From NCBI GenBank assembly GCA_003507395.1, contig DNVW01000006.1:28968-50825 (forward strand): a stretch of DNA of 21,858 nt, in the 5' to 3' direction. Below, piece after piece: positions 15,027 through 21,858 of this stretch. The position numbers and the translations under genes were made by a program. The notes under the pieces were generated by a model that did no database searches, was not told the DNA's origin, and was given only the letters and a program-made list of their open reading frames with translations. Source of the DNA: Clostridiales bacterium. Lineage in GTDB: Bacteria > Bacillota > Clostridia > TANB77 > CAG-508. The first letter of the stretch is position 1. Every line of letters begins with the position of its first letter.

Positions 15027-15055
15027 AATATATCACAAAAGAGATTAAAAGTCTA
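15027..15055 (-). promoter_or_regulatory. Promoter of secA
   Basis: TAGACT (15050-15055), a 17-base spacer and TATATT (15027-15032) on the minus strand, about 40 bases before the secA ATG. The -35 box matches four of six consensus bases. Confidence 0.55.
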
Positions 15056-15174
15056 GCAAAAATCTGCAACTTAATAGTTACAATAAATAATTATATGGCA
15101 TTTTTAAAATTTAAGCATATATTTAAATTTAAAACATAATTATTTACTAAGAAAATTTTATAAGGGGATTTATA

Positions 15175-15717
15175 ATGTTTATTTATAATTTAAAACTAAA
15201 TGAAGATAAAATTTTTAAAACTATTTTAGGTATACTTTTAGTAATCATTTCTTTGTTAATTATATATGTGTGTTACATTCTGATTAATAAAAGCACTTTT
15301 AAAACTTCAGATTATTTACGTGAATCTAATTTATATGAATTAAATAGTTCAAATTATACAAGTGTATTGAAAAATGTTCATGATAATATAGATATATATG
15401 TAGGGCAAAATATTAAATTTACGGGTTTTGTTTATAGGTTGTATGATTTTTCGGATGACCAATTTGTTATTGGCAGAAATATGATAATTTCTTCTGATTA
15501 TAAATCTGTTGTTGTTGGTTTTCTTTGTTCTTCTTCTGAAATAAAAAATTATAAAGATAATGAATGGGTTGAGATAGAAGGAACGATTACAAAAGGAGAC
15601 TATCATGGAGAAATTCCTATTATTAAAATTACTAAAATAAATAATGCAGATGTACCTTCTGAAGAATATGTGTATCCACCTGATAATAGTTTTGTAACAA
15701 CTTCTACTGTTCTGTAG
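15175..15717 (+). CDS. Membrane-anchored YcgQ-like (DUF1980-type) protein
   Basis: This 180-residue protein has one membrane helix near the N-terminus (about residues 14-36) and the rest outside. The C-terminal half has the pattern of the YcgQ/DUF1980 family: IKFTGFVYRLYDFSDDQFVIGR, then VVVGFLCSS, WVEIEGTI and YHGEIPIIKITKI. Full YcgQ proteins have several more membrane helices; this is the short, single-helix form. The family partners a permease-like protein (YcgR) and is linked to metal homeostasis in some Bacillota; no partner is visible here. AAGGGG precedes the ATG by 8 bases. It is one of only two plus-strand genes, and its stop codon lies inside the terminator stem. Confidence 0.7.
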   Translation: MFIYNLKLNEDKIFKTILGILLVIISLLIIYVCYILINKSTFKTSDYLRESNLYELNSSNYTSVLKNVHDNIDIYVGQNIKFTGFVYRLYDFSDDQFVIGRNMIISSDYKSVVVGFLCSSSEIKNYKDNEWVEIEGTITKGDYHGEIPIIKITKINNADVPSEEYVYPPDNSFVTTSTVL

Positions 15718-15733
15718 AAGTTGTTTATTTTTA
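15696..15733 (+). terminator. Terminator of the YcgQ-like gene
   Basis: AACAACTTCTAC (15696-15707) and GTAGAAGTTGTT (15714-15725) form a perfect 12-bp stem with a 6-base loop, followed by TATTTTTAT. The stop codon TAG (15715-15717) is part of the stem. It also lies at the 3' end of the convergent permease gene and could serve both. Confidence 0.9.
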
Positions 15734-16825
15734 TCTATCGAAAATAGATTTAAATACTCCGTCATCTATCATTGTAGCAAATATATTTTTTAATATAATT
15801 AAGATTATTGGTCCTAGTAGCATTCCTATTACTCCTAAGATTTTAAATCCAGTATACATTGCTATTAAAGTAAAAATTGGATGTATCCCTATTTGACCAC
15901 TTATTATCCTTGGTTCTACTAACTGCCTTACAATACTCATTATACTCCATAATACAAGTATTCCAATTGCTAATTTTAGGTTTCCATTTATGGCAGACCA
16001 TACTGCCCAAGGTAGCATTGCTGTTCCTGAACCAAATATGGGTAATGCATCAACAAAGCCTATTCCTAAAGCTGCAATTAATGGAACTTTTACTCCCCAC
16101 CCCATAAAATGAAAGATGTATAATCCTATTAAAGATATAACAAAAGAAATTAATATTAATATTGCTTGTGCCTTTAAATATTTACCTAATGTCTTTATTA
16201 GTTCTCTTATGTGTAAACCTATTTTCTTTACCCATGTTTTGGGAAGATGATGTTCAAGTTGGTCTAACATATATACCTTATCAACACAAATAAAATATAA
16301 TGCTAAAAAGGTAATTACTACATATATGCCTATTGTTGGTATAGAAGTTATAAAATTCATTGCCTTTGTCAAAGCATCTTTTGCCCATTCTGTGACTGTT
16401 CCTAAAAACTCGGTTGCAGAACTTTGTATTGTGTTTTTTACCTGCTCTGATATTTGAATTTTTTCAAAATTAATTCTTTTTATAGATTGCTGTATAAAAG
16501 CATATCCTTTATCGAAGAATTGATTAATATTACCTAATATATTTGAAATTTCTGAAATAAGTGTTGCTATTCCCCATGTAAGAAAACCTATTATTATAGA
16601 AAGAGCTAAAATAAATACAATAATAGAGCTGGTTTTTCTCTTTAATTTTGTCTTTTTCATTAACATTTTTATAAGAGGTTCTAATAGTAAAGATAATATA
16701 AAAGCAATTAAAAAAGGCATGTAAAATACAGATAATTTGAATCCTAACCACACACCCATTATCGTTAAAAAGAATATAAATATTCTTTTTATAACTTTTC
16801 TCCAATAATTCATATCTATAACCAT
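15731..16825 (-). CDS. AI-2E family membrane permease, YtvI-like
   Basis: This 364-residue integral membrane protein has about eight hydrophobic segments in the AI-2E/UPF0118 arrangement: two or three N-terminal helices (about 12-95), a soluble amphipathic stretch (95-155), then a C-terminal bundle. Typical motifs are the loop GIGFVDALPIFGSGTAMLPW and VEPRIISGQIGIHPIFTLIAMYTGFK near the end. Members export small molecules or act as sodium/proton antiporters; the sporulation protein YtvI is the closest type I recognise in clostridia. Start ATG 16825 has GAGGG 6 bases upstream; an ATG four codons later is possible. Confidence 0.85.
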   Translation of the reverse strand: MVIDMNYWRKVIKRIFIFFLTIMGVWLGFKLSVFYMPFLIAFILSLLLEPLIKMLMKKTKLKRKTSSIIVFILALSIIIGFLTWGIATLISEISNILGNINQFFDKGYAFIQQSIKRINFEKIQISEQVKNTIQSSATEFLGTVTEWAKDALTKAMNFITSIPTIGIYVVITFLALYFICVDKVYMLDQLEHHLPKTWVKKIGLHIRELIKTLGKYLKAQAILILISFVISLIGLYIFHFMGWGVKVPLIAALGIGFVDALPIFGSGTAMLPWAVWSAINGNLKLAIGILVLWSIMSIVRQLVEPRIISGQIGIHPIFTLIAMYTGFKILGVIGMLLGPIILIILKNIFATMIDDGVFKSIFDR

Positions 16826-16872
16826 ATGTATCCCTCTTTATTTTCTATTATTCACCATTGACTTTTGAGAAC

Positions 16873-16902
16873 TGTAGGAGGCGCCAAACACGCCATCCCA
16901 CA
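16873..16902. other. GC-rich hairpin in the AT-rich spacer
   Basis: TGTAGGAGGCG (16873-16883) can pair with CGCCATCCCACA (16891-16902) around a seven-base loop, with one mismatch and one bulge. The core is GGCG/CGCC. It is a sharp GC island in AT-rich DNA between the CBS gene and the permease gene. On the plus strand a T-rich run follows four bases later; on the minus strand none does. It may be a terminator reading plus, a structured RNA element, or a remnant of a repeat. Confidence 0.45.
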
Positions 16903-16933
16903 CTTTAATTTTTCCTATATATAGTTTTCTTAA

Positions 16934-17371
16934 CTATTCTGCATTTTTTTTATTACAATTACAAATATTTTCTAAAGTATTTGTAACTTCTTCATTATTT
17001 ATATTTGGGTTTGCTGCTAAATCTCCTAATGTCAATATTCCTACTATTTTATTGTTTTCCATAACTGGAATTCTGCGTATTTGATTCTTTTTCATTAAAT
17101 CTTGGACTTCGTCAATATGTGTATCTGGTGTACAAGAACATACTTTGCAAGTCATTATTTCGCTTACAGGTGTACTTTTTACATCTTTATCACAAGCTAT
17201 ACTTCTTAAAATTATATCTCTATCTGTAACTATTCCAACAATATTTTGTGCATCATTACATACAGGTACACAACCAATATGATTGTCGCACATCAATTTT
17301 GCACAATTACACACAGAATCATTTGGCTTTACCCATGTAACATTATTGCACATACAATCTCTTACTTTCAT
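16934..17371 (-). CDS. Cysteine-rich twin CBS-domain protein
   Basis: This 145-residue protein is built of two CBS domains: about 7-60 (ending IVGIVTDRDIILR) and about 70-125 (RRIPVMENNKIVGILTLGDLA). CBS pairs bind adenosine nucleotides or related ligands and sense energy state; stand-alone forms like B. subtilis YhcV have no known enzyme activity. Odd for the family: 13 cysteines, several in C-x-C or C-x-x-C arrangements (CMC near the start, CNC, CKVCSC at about 75-80, CNC at the end). This suggests metal or redox binding. AAAGGTGG lies before ATG 17371. Confidence 0.85.
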   Translation of the reverse strand: MKVRDCMCNNVTWVKPNDSVCNCAKLMCDNHIGCVPVCNDAQNIVGIVTDRDIILRSIACDKDVKSTPVSEIMTCKVCSCTPDTHIDEVQDLMKKNQIRRIPVMENNKIVGILTLGDLAANPNINNEEVTNTLENICNCNKKNAE

Positions 17372-17413
17372 AATATACCACCTTTCATAATTTTATAACA
17401 ATATTATTGTAAA

Positions 17414-17453
17414 CAAATAAAAAAAATATATGCAAAATATCTTTGCATATATT
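17414..17453 (-). terminator. Terminator of the coat-like gene
   Basis: AATATATGCAAA (17425-17436) and TTTGCATATATT (17442-17453) form a perfect 12-bp stem with a 5-base loop. On the minus strand it is followed by TTTTTTATTTG. It separates the coat-like gene from the CBS gene. Confidence 0.8.
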
Positions 17454-17519
17454 GGAAAATTTTTCAAATATTATATATTGTTTTTAAACTTTTCATTCTT
17501 TTGTATTGGTTCTTCATTT

Positions 17520-18047
17520 TTAAAATATAAATGGATTTCCTGGAAATGGTGGTCTTCCGTGTCCTGGCCTTCCTGGGAATGGTAGTCTTGGCGTTCTATT
17601 TTCTCCAAGTAGTCTATTTAAAATTAATATTCTTATTAAATCTCTTAGAAGCGGATTATTCATTCTTTGCCTTGTTTCCTTTATTTCTGCTTTAACTGGT
17701 TCTTTCGAATTTCTGTTTTCTACTTTTTTATTTGTCTCTACATTTATGTTAATTGTAGTATTTATATTGCCCTCTACAGTTGTATATATTCGCTCAGTCA
17801 TTTGTTCTACTAATTCTTTACTTATTGGCTCTGTGTTATTGTCACACATTTGGCAGACCATTGGATTTATTGTTCTATATATTTCTGGATATAAACTTTC
17901 TATTTCCTCAATATTATTTGTCATAGTATTTGAATTATTTATTGGCATAGAATAACAATTATTTTCATACATAGAATATGTATTGCTATTTTCAGGTGGA
18001 TATCCTAACACCATTCTCATATAATCTTCATAATTAGAATAATACAT
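17520..18047 (-). CDS. Coat-like protein with Pro/Gly-rich tail
   Basis: A 175-residue protein of a type seen in spore-forming clostridia, with no catalytic motif. The N-terminal part is rich in Tyr, Asn and Met (MYYSNYEDYMRMVLGYPP). A middle segment, YPEIYRTINPMVCQMCDN (about 53-70), has a C-x-x-C pair. A Thr/Asn-rich stretch follows, and the tail repeats PFPGRPGHGRPPFPGNPF. Low-complexity Tyr/Asn and Pro/Gly composition is common in spore coat or exosporium proteins; that role is inferred. The start is ATG 18047 with AAAAAGGAGG just upstream; the longer ATG at 18071 has none. Confidence 0.6.
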   Translation of the reverse strand: MYYSNYEDYMRMVLGYPPENSNTYSMYENNCYSMPINNSNTMTNNIEEIESLYPEIYRTINPMVCQMCDNNTEPISKELVEQMTERIYTTVEGNINTTININVETNKKVENRNSKEPVKAEIKETRQRMNNPLLRDLIRILILNRLLGENRTPRLPFPGRPGHGRPPFPGNPFIF

Positions 18048-18103
18048 ATTATACCTCCTTTTTATATTCAAGATATAATATGTATTATTATTGTTTTTTG
18101 TTA

Positions 18104-19507
18104 CTATATAAGATTATTAACTAATTCTTTGAATTTTTTGCCTCTTTCTGCAAAATTTTTAAATGCATCAAAGCTTGCACTTGCTGGTGATAATAGCACT
18201 ACATCTCCTATTCTTGCCACTTTTCTAGATATATCTACTGCTTCTTCTAAATCCTTACAATGGCATATTTTTACATTTTTCCCATTTAATGCTTTTACTG
18301 TCGCAGCTTCTATTTTTTCTGATGTAGGTCCAGTTAATATTAATGTTCCTACTTTTTTAGCAATTGTTTCCCCTACTTCTTTATAATCTAGACCTTTATC
18401 CGAACCACCTGCTAATAAGATAATATTTTCATCAAATGCATTTAAACCTGCTATTGTACTTGCGGGACTGGTTCCTATTGAATCATTGTAATATTTTACT
18501 CCATCTAATTCTCTTACAAATTCCAATCTATGCTCTACTCCATTAAATGCTTTTATTGCTTCTGTTTGCTTTTCTACACTTACCAAAGAAGCAGTTGCAG
18601 CTAAAGCAGCACATATATTTTCATAATTATGAATACCTCTTAGTTTTATATCTGACTTTTTTAAAATATGTCTTCTTATTCCATCTTGGCAAAACTTTAT
18701 TGTTTCATCGTCTCTGTCATATATATATCCATTTTCTAATTTTTCTTTGCTACTAAATAATATTAATTTTCCTTGTGCTTCTTTAGCAAAACTATATGTA
18801 ATATCATTATCTTTGTTTAAAATTACTACACCCTTTTCATTTTGATACTTAAATATGTTTTTCTTTGCCTCTTGATATTCGTCATATGATTTATGTACAT
18901 TTAAATGATCTGGGTATATGTTTGTTACTACAGCTATATCTGGGCTTACATCCATATCCATCAATTGAAAACTGCTTAATTCTATAACAATAACATCTTC
19001 TGGCTTTATATTGCCTATTTCAACAAAAATTGGTTTACTAATATTTCCTCCTAAAAAGCAATTATATCCGGCTTTTTTTATAATCTCTGCTATTATTGAT
19101 GTGGTTGTTGTTTTACCTTCTGTTCCCGTTACCCCTATTACTTTACATGGTGCTAACTTTAAAAGCATTTCTATTTCTGATGTTAATATTGCTCCTCTTT
19201 CTACTTCTGCTACTAATTCTGGGATTGTAGGAAGTGCACTTGGAGAACGAAATATAATGTCAAAACCATTTACTGCTTTAAGGCATTCTTTACCTGTTAC
19301 TATTTCAAAGCCTTTTGCCTTTACATTATTTAATGCCTGTTCATTTAATTCATTTTCATCCTTTTGGTCAAATACTGTTATTCTTGCCCCTAAATCGTAT
19401 AAATAATTTATTAATGGTATATTACTTACTCCCAAACCTATTATTGCTACTTTTTTTGCATTTATATATTTTTTGAATTCTTCTAATTTATTGTTAACAT
19501 ATTCCAT
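18104..19507 (-). CDS. murD: UDP-N-acetylmuramoyl-L-alanine:D-glutamate ligase
   Basis: This complete 467-residue Mur ligase adds D-glutamate to UDP-MurNAc-L-Ala in the cytoplasm. The N-terminal Rossmann domain has KVAIIGLGVSNIPLINYLYDLGARITVFD. The central ATP-binding domain has VIGVTGTEGKTTTTS (about 123-137), IELSSFQLM and NIYPDHLNVH. The C-terminal domain has NGVEHRLEFV, YYNDSIGTSPAST and LAGGSDKGLDY, all typical for MurD rather than MurC, E or F. The start ATG at 19507 overlaps the end of the upstream kinase-like gene by 14 bp; GAGGGG lies 11 bases upstream, so the two are coupled. Confidence 0.95.
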   Translation of the reverse strand: MEYVNNKLEEFKKYINAKKVAIIGLGVSNIPLINYLYDLGARITVFDQKDENELNEQALNNVKAKGFEIVTGKECLKAVNGFDIIFRSPSALPTIPELVAEVERGAILTSEIEMLLKLAPCKVIGVTGTEGKTTTTSIIAEIIKKAGYNCFLGGNISKPIFVEIGNIKPEDVIVIELSSFQLMDMDVSPDIAVVTNIYPDHLNVHKSYDEYQEAKKNIFKYQNEKGVVILNKDNDITYSFAKEAQGKLILFSSKEKLENGYIYDRDDETIKFCQDGIRRHILKKSDIKLRGIHNYENICAALAATASLVSVEKQTEAIKAFNGVEHRLEFVRELDGVKYYNDSIGTSPASTIAGLNAFDENIILLAGGSDKGLDYKEVGETIAKKVGTLILTGPTSEKIEAATVKALNGKNVKICHCKDLEEAVDISRKVARIGDVVLLSPASASFDAFKNFAERGKKFKELVNNLI

Positions 19508-20207
19508 TATTTTTTATCCCCTCTTTACAAATTAGGTTATATACCTTTTCTGTTGACTCTTCTACACTATTGCAATTTGTTACATCGACAGTAATTGTAT
19601 TCGGATATATTTTATAAAATCCTGCTAGCTTTTGCAATCTATCTCTTTTTACTATGTTTTTTCTTACTTCTTTTTCTGTTTCTTTTCCACTATATTGTAT
19701 GCATTTTCTTTTTACACGTTCCTCTAAGTCTGCTGTTATAAAAATATGGTAATCTTGGTTAGGGTATATTTCCATTAATGCTCTACCAGAAACTATAACA
19801 TTATAATCTTTTTTTAAATTTTCTATGTACTCTCTAGCATATTTAAATAATCTTGTGTTATCTGCCAAACCTCCAACTATAGAAACAGCTAATGATGAAG
19901 CTTTAGATTGTAATTCCTCTTCACTTATTTTTACTCCATCTATATATATAACAGATTCATTGTTTTCTATTTTTATATCAACTTTATATTTTTCCATTAA
20001 GTCCTTTATATCTAATTTCCTTAATTTAAATTTCAATTTTAAAATATTTTTTTCTTCTTGTAATAATGTATATACTATTGCTCTATATAAATTTCCACCG
20101 TGTAATAGTACTGCATTTGGTAGTTTTTTTAGAAGTTTTCTACAAATGGATGTTTTTCCAGCACCTACTAGTCCTTCAATTCCTATAACAATATTCTCTT
20201 TTTCCAC
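19494..20207 (-). CDS. Cytidylate-kinase-like P-loop kinase
   Basis: This 237-residue nucleoside-monophosphate-kinase-type protein has the P-loop GIEGLVGAGKTS (about 9-20), LYRAIVYTLL like the MYRA segment of Cmk, VIVSGRALMEIYPNQDYHIFITADLEERVKR like the GRDIGTVVFP..FLTA region, and an Arg-rich lid. The usual GRD motif is GRA, so specificity for CMP is not certain. The start codon is GTG at 20207, with AGAGGTGA 10 bases upstream; no ATG exists in frame after the previous stop. It overlaps murD by 14 bp. Confidence 0.75.
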   Translation of the reverse strand: MEKENIVIGIEGLVGAGKTSICRKLLKKLPNAVLLHGGNLYRAIVYTLLQEEKNILKLKFKLRKLDIKDLMEKYKVDIKIENNESVIYIDGVKISEEELQSKASSLAVSIVGGLADNTRLFKYAREYIENLKKDYNVIVSGRALMEIYPNQDYHIFITADLEERVKRKCIQYSGKETEKEVRKNIVKRDRLQKLAGFYKIYPNTITVDVTNCNSVEESTEKVYNLICKEGIKNNGIC

Positions 20208-20261
20208 TTTTTGCTTTTCACCTCTTATACATTATACATTTAAATACAAATTTAATCAACT

Positions 20262-21308
20262 TTATTTTTTCCTAAATCTTATATTTATATCTTTTACTAT
20301 AGGTATTAACTTAGTAAATATAAAATAGTAGATAGGATTATATATTTTATCTATTTCTCCAATAAATTTTGTTGGACCCTCTTGTTTGCAAAATCCCGCT
20401 TTAAACTTAAATAATCCATTATCAATGGTTGTATTAAATATTCCTCCAAAATCATATTCTCTGCATCCTGTTTCAATAGCCCATCTAATCATGTGTTGTT
20501 GCATAATATAATTTGGCATTAAATTTCTTTTTTGATTTGAACTTGCTCCATAAAGGTATGTAGTAACACCTGCAAAATTCAATGTAATTGCTGCTGATAA
20601 TGCTTCACCTTCATATTCAGCTAAATAAATTCTTAAAGTATTTTCGTCATAAGAATTTAATAAGCTTTTAAAATGGTCATAAGTTCTAAGAGCTATGCCA
20701 TCCCTTTGCGCTGTTATTTGAGAAAGTTTATAAAATGTCTGCAAATCTTTTTCATCTCTAGAATATCTTACTGTTATTCCTTTTCTTTCTGCTAAATGTA
20801 TATTATATCTAGTCTTTTGACTATATCTTTTTAATATTTCTTCTTCTGATTCGCCATTTATTTTTAAAATCATACTTCTAATCGGTTGCATAAGTTCAAA
20901 TATATTTTTAAATTCACTTGTAACTCTATATTCTTTACTATACTTTTTCTTTAATATTTCCGAATATGGAACACGTGGGTCCATTTTTAAAACAAATGGT
21001 TTATATTCTTTGATAAGAGGCTTGGCTTCATTTATAAGTTTATTTACTAATTCAATATCATTCAAATCACATACAGGTCCTCTCGGGCAATACATCATTG
21101 TAAAAATTTTTCCAAAAGTTCTTATTAATATAAGCATGCCTGCAGTTATTTTATCATTTTCTTCAATATATACATATTCATCAATCCAATTATCTGACTT
21201 TACTTTTCCCCAACCAAAATCTTGGTGAAGATCTGCATAAGGGCTATTTCTTAAAAAATTATAATATTTTTTTACCATTTTTTTATTGTTTTTATCTAAT
21301 ATTGGCAT
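20262..21308 (-). CDS. FemABX-type peptidoglycan bridge aminoacyltransferase
   Basis: This 348-residue protein of the Fem family adds amino acids from aminoacyl-tRNA to the lipid II stem peptide, on the inner membrane face. It has two GNAT-like halves: early SPYADLHQDFGWGKVKSDNW, mid KRYSQKTRYNIHLAERKGITVRYS (the usual NI-x-x-A-x-(K/R)-G segment), and late EALSAAITLNFAGVTTYLYGASS and EYDFGGI. These are classic FemX/FmhB signatures; the amino acid used cannot be told. The start is ATG 21308 with AGGAGG close upstream. A longer ATG at 21329 lies before that site. It is followed 54 bp later by the cytidylate-kinase-like gene and then murD, an envelope group. Confidence 0.9.
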   Translation of the reverse strand: MPILDKNNKKMVKKYYNFLRNSPYADLHQDFGWGKVKSDNWIDEYVYIEENDKITAGMLILIRTFGKIFTMMYCPRGPVCDLNDIELVNKLINEAKPLIKEYKPFVLKMDPRVPYSEILKKKYSKEYRVTSEFKNIFELMQPIRSMILKINGESEEEILKRYSQKTRYNIHLAERKGITVRYSRDEKDLQTFYKLSQITAQRDGIALRTYDHFKSLLNSYDENTLRIYLAEYEGEALSAAITLNFAGVTTYLYGASSNQKRNLMPNYIMQQHMIRWAIETGCREYDFGGIFNTTIDNGLFKFKAGFCKQEGPTKFIGEIDKIYNPIYYFIFTKLIPIVKDINIRFRKK

Positions 21309-21351
21309 TTTATCCTCCTGTATCGACAAAATATTTTATTATTTTACATTT

Positions 21352-21380
21352 AATATAGCACAAACTAATATATTTTACAA
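21352..21380 (-). promoter_or_regulatory. Promoter of the femX-like gene
   Basis: TTGTAA (21375-21380), a 17-base spacer ending TGTGC and TATATT (21352-21357) on the minus strand, with an extended TG before the -10 box. It probably drives the femX, kinase and murD set. A palindrome lies four bases upstream of the -35 box. Confidence 0.7.
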
Positions 21381-21384
21381 GTAA

Positions 21385-21402
21385 TACTAATAATTATTAG
21401 TA
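21385..21402. promoter_or_regulatory. Palindromic operator candidate between divergent genes
   Basis: TACTAATAATTATTAGTA is a perfect 18-bp palindrome between the femX-like promoter and the divergent XRE gene. XRE-family repressors bind such dyads, so autoregulation plus control of the femX group is plausible. It is AT-only apart from the central pattern ends, so chance is not excluded. Confidence 0.5.
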
Positions 21403-21468
21403 ACTAATATGAGTAATGCTCCTAGTAGTTCTACTTGTCTTGTGTATAATTTTAGTGGAGGTAGTACC

Positions 21469-21825
21469 ATGAATAATGAGTGTTTTAAAATGAGTAATTT
21501 GAAAAAAATCAGAGAAAAAAATAATATTACACAAATTAGATTATCAATAGATTTAGAAGTTTCTCAGGAACTGATATCTCAATATGAGGTTGGAAAAACA
21601 TTACCAACTATAACAAATTTAAGTAAATTGGCTGACTTCTTTCATTGTTCAACAGACTATTTACTAAATAGAACAGATAATCCTACTCCTGTTAATATGC
21701 TAAATGAAAATGACATAGAAATTGCAAATATAATTGATAAATATATCTTCTTAAATAATGAATCAAAAAAAGAATTTATTAATTTTTTAGATTATTTAGT
21801 CTATAAGAATGGCATTTCTCACTAA
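21469..21825 (+). CDS. XRE-family transcriptional regulator
   Basis: This 118-residue protein has an N-terminal Cro/C1-type helix-turn-helix, NLKKIREKNNITQIRLSIDLEVSQELISQYEVGKTLPT (split: NLKKIREKNNITQ, then LEVSQELISQYEVGK), covering residues about 10-65 and ending in YLLNRTDN. The C-terminal 45 residues are helical and may dimerise. The start is ATG 21469: GGAGG lies seven bases upstream, whereas the upstream ATG at 21409 has no such site. TATAAT at 21445-21450 is a possible -10 box without a convincing -35. It is divergent from the femX-like gene. Confidence 0.85.
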   Translation: MNNECFKMSNLKKIREKNNITQIRLSIDLEVSQELISQYEVGKTLPTITNLSKLADFFHCSTDYLLNRTDNPTPVNMLNENDIEIANIIDKYIFLNNESKKEFINFLDYLVYKNGISH

Positions 21826-21858
21826 CTTAACAAAGTGTCAATGGGGACTTAGAATTTG

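Noticed and set aside
15349..15765. Minus-strand ORF opposite the YcgQ-like gene
   Set aside because: Low-complexity Asn/Ile/Arg-rich translation crossing a terminator; the plus-strand gene has a ribosome binding site and family motifs.
19825..20328. Plus-strand ORF of 167 residues over the kinase-like gene
   Set aside because: Phe/Ser/Ile-rich antisense translation spanning two real genes and their spacer, with no start signals.
1..21858. CRISPR array, tRNA or rRNA genes, insertion sequence transposase
   Set aside because: No spaced repeat arrays, cloverleaf-like segments or transposase-like ORFs were seen on either strand.

Overview
The window is AT-rich DNA from a clostridial member of the Bacillota, probably a spore former. 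This rests on AAGGAGG-type ribosome binding sites, occasional TTG and GTG starts, a SecA with the C-terminal SEC-C zinc motif, a YtvI-like AI-2E membrane protein and a coat-like Pro/Gly-rich protein. Nearly everything is on the minus strand; only a small membrane protein (15175-15717) and an XRE regulator (21469-21825) are on the plus strand.

Right part (12229-21858), ordinary chromosome: secA, a membrane-anchored YcgQ-like (DUF1980-type) protein, an AI-2E family permease, a cysteine-rich twin-CBS protein, a coat-like protein, then a cell-envelope group (FemX-like peptidoglycan bridge enzyme, cytidylate-kinase-like protein, MurD), and a divergent XRE regulator with an 18-bp palindrome in front of it.

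Left part (about 358-12283), a probable genomic island at the 3' end of secA. Next to secA lies a tyrosine integrase gene broken by two in-frame stop codons. Both island ends carry the same exact 23-bp direct repeat (527-549 and 12153-12175). Beyond the left repeat is an orphan copy of the secA tail coding the SEC-C motif and stop codon (358-447), as expected if a site-specific element entered the end of secA. Outside it, at 1-337, is a DUF3800 gene broken by frameshifts.

The island cargo is the most interesting part. Ten tightly packed genes (9098 down to 611) run from one clear promoter: an AsnRS-type catalytic core without anticodon domain, an isoaspartyl-dipeptidase (IadA) homologue, an unrecognised protein, a PurD-like ATP-grasp ligase, a HAD phosphatase, an aminoglycoside-phosphotransferase-like kinase, a ThrRS-type catalytic core without tRNA-binding or editing domains, a P-loop kinase, a peptidase-S51 homologue and an HD-domain hydrolase. 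Just upstream, with its own promoter and terminator and visibly higher GC, is a second-type (archaeal-like) aspartyl-tRNA synthetase. Two adenylate-forming aaRS paralogues, an ATP-grasp ligase, kinases, phosphatases and two aspartyl-peptide-type hydrolases look like a small-molecule pathway centred on aspartate or asparagine. The extra AspRS would fit a resistant target enzyme. The product and the resistance role are inference; I know of no characterised cluster with this gene set.
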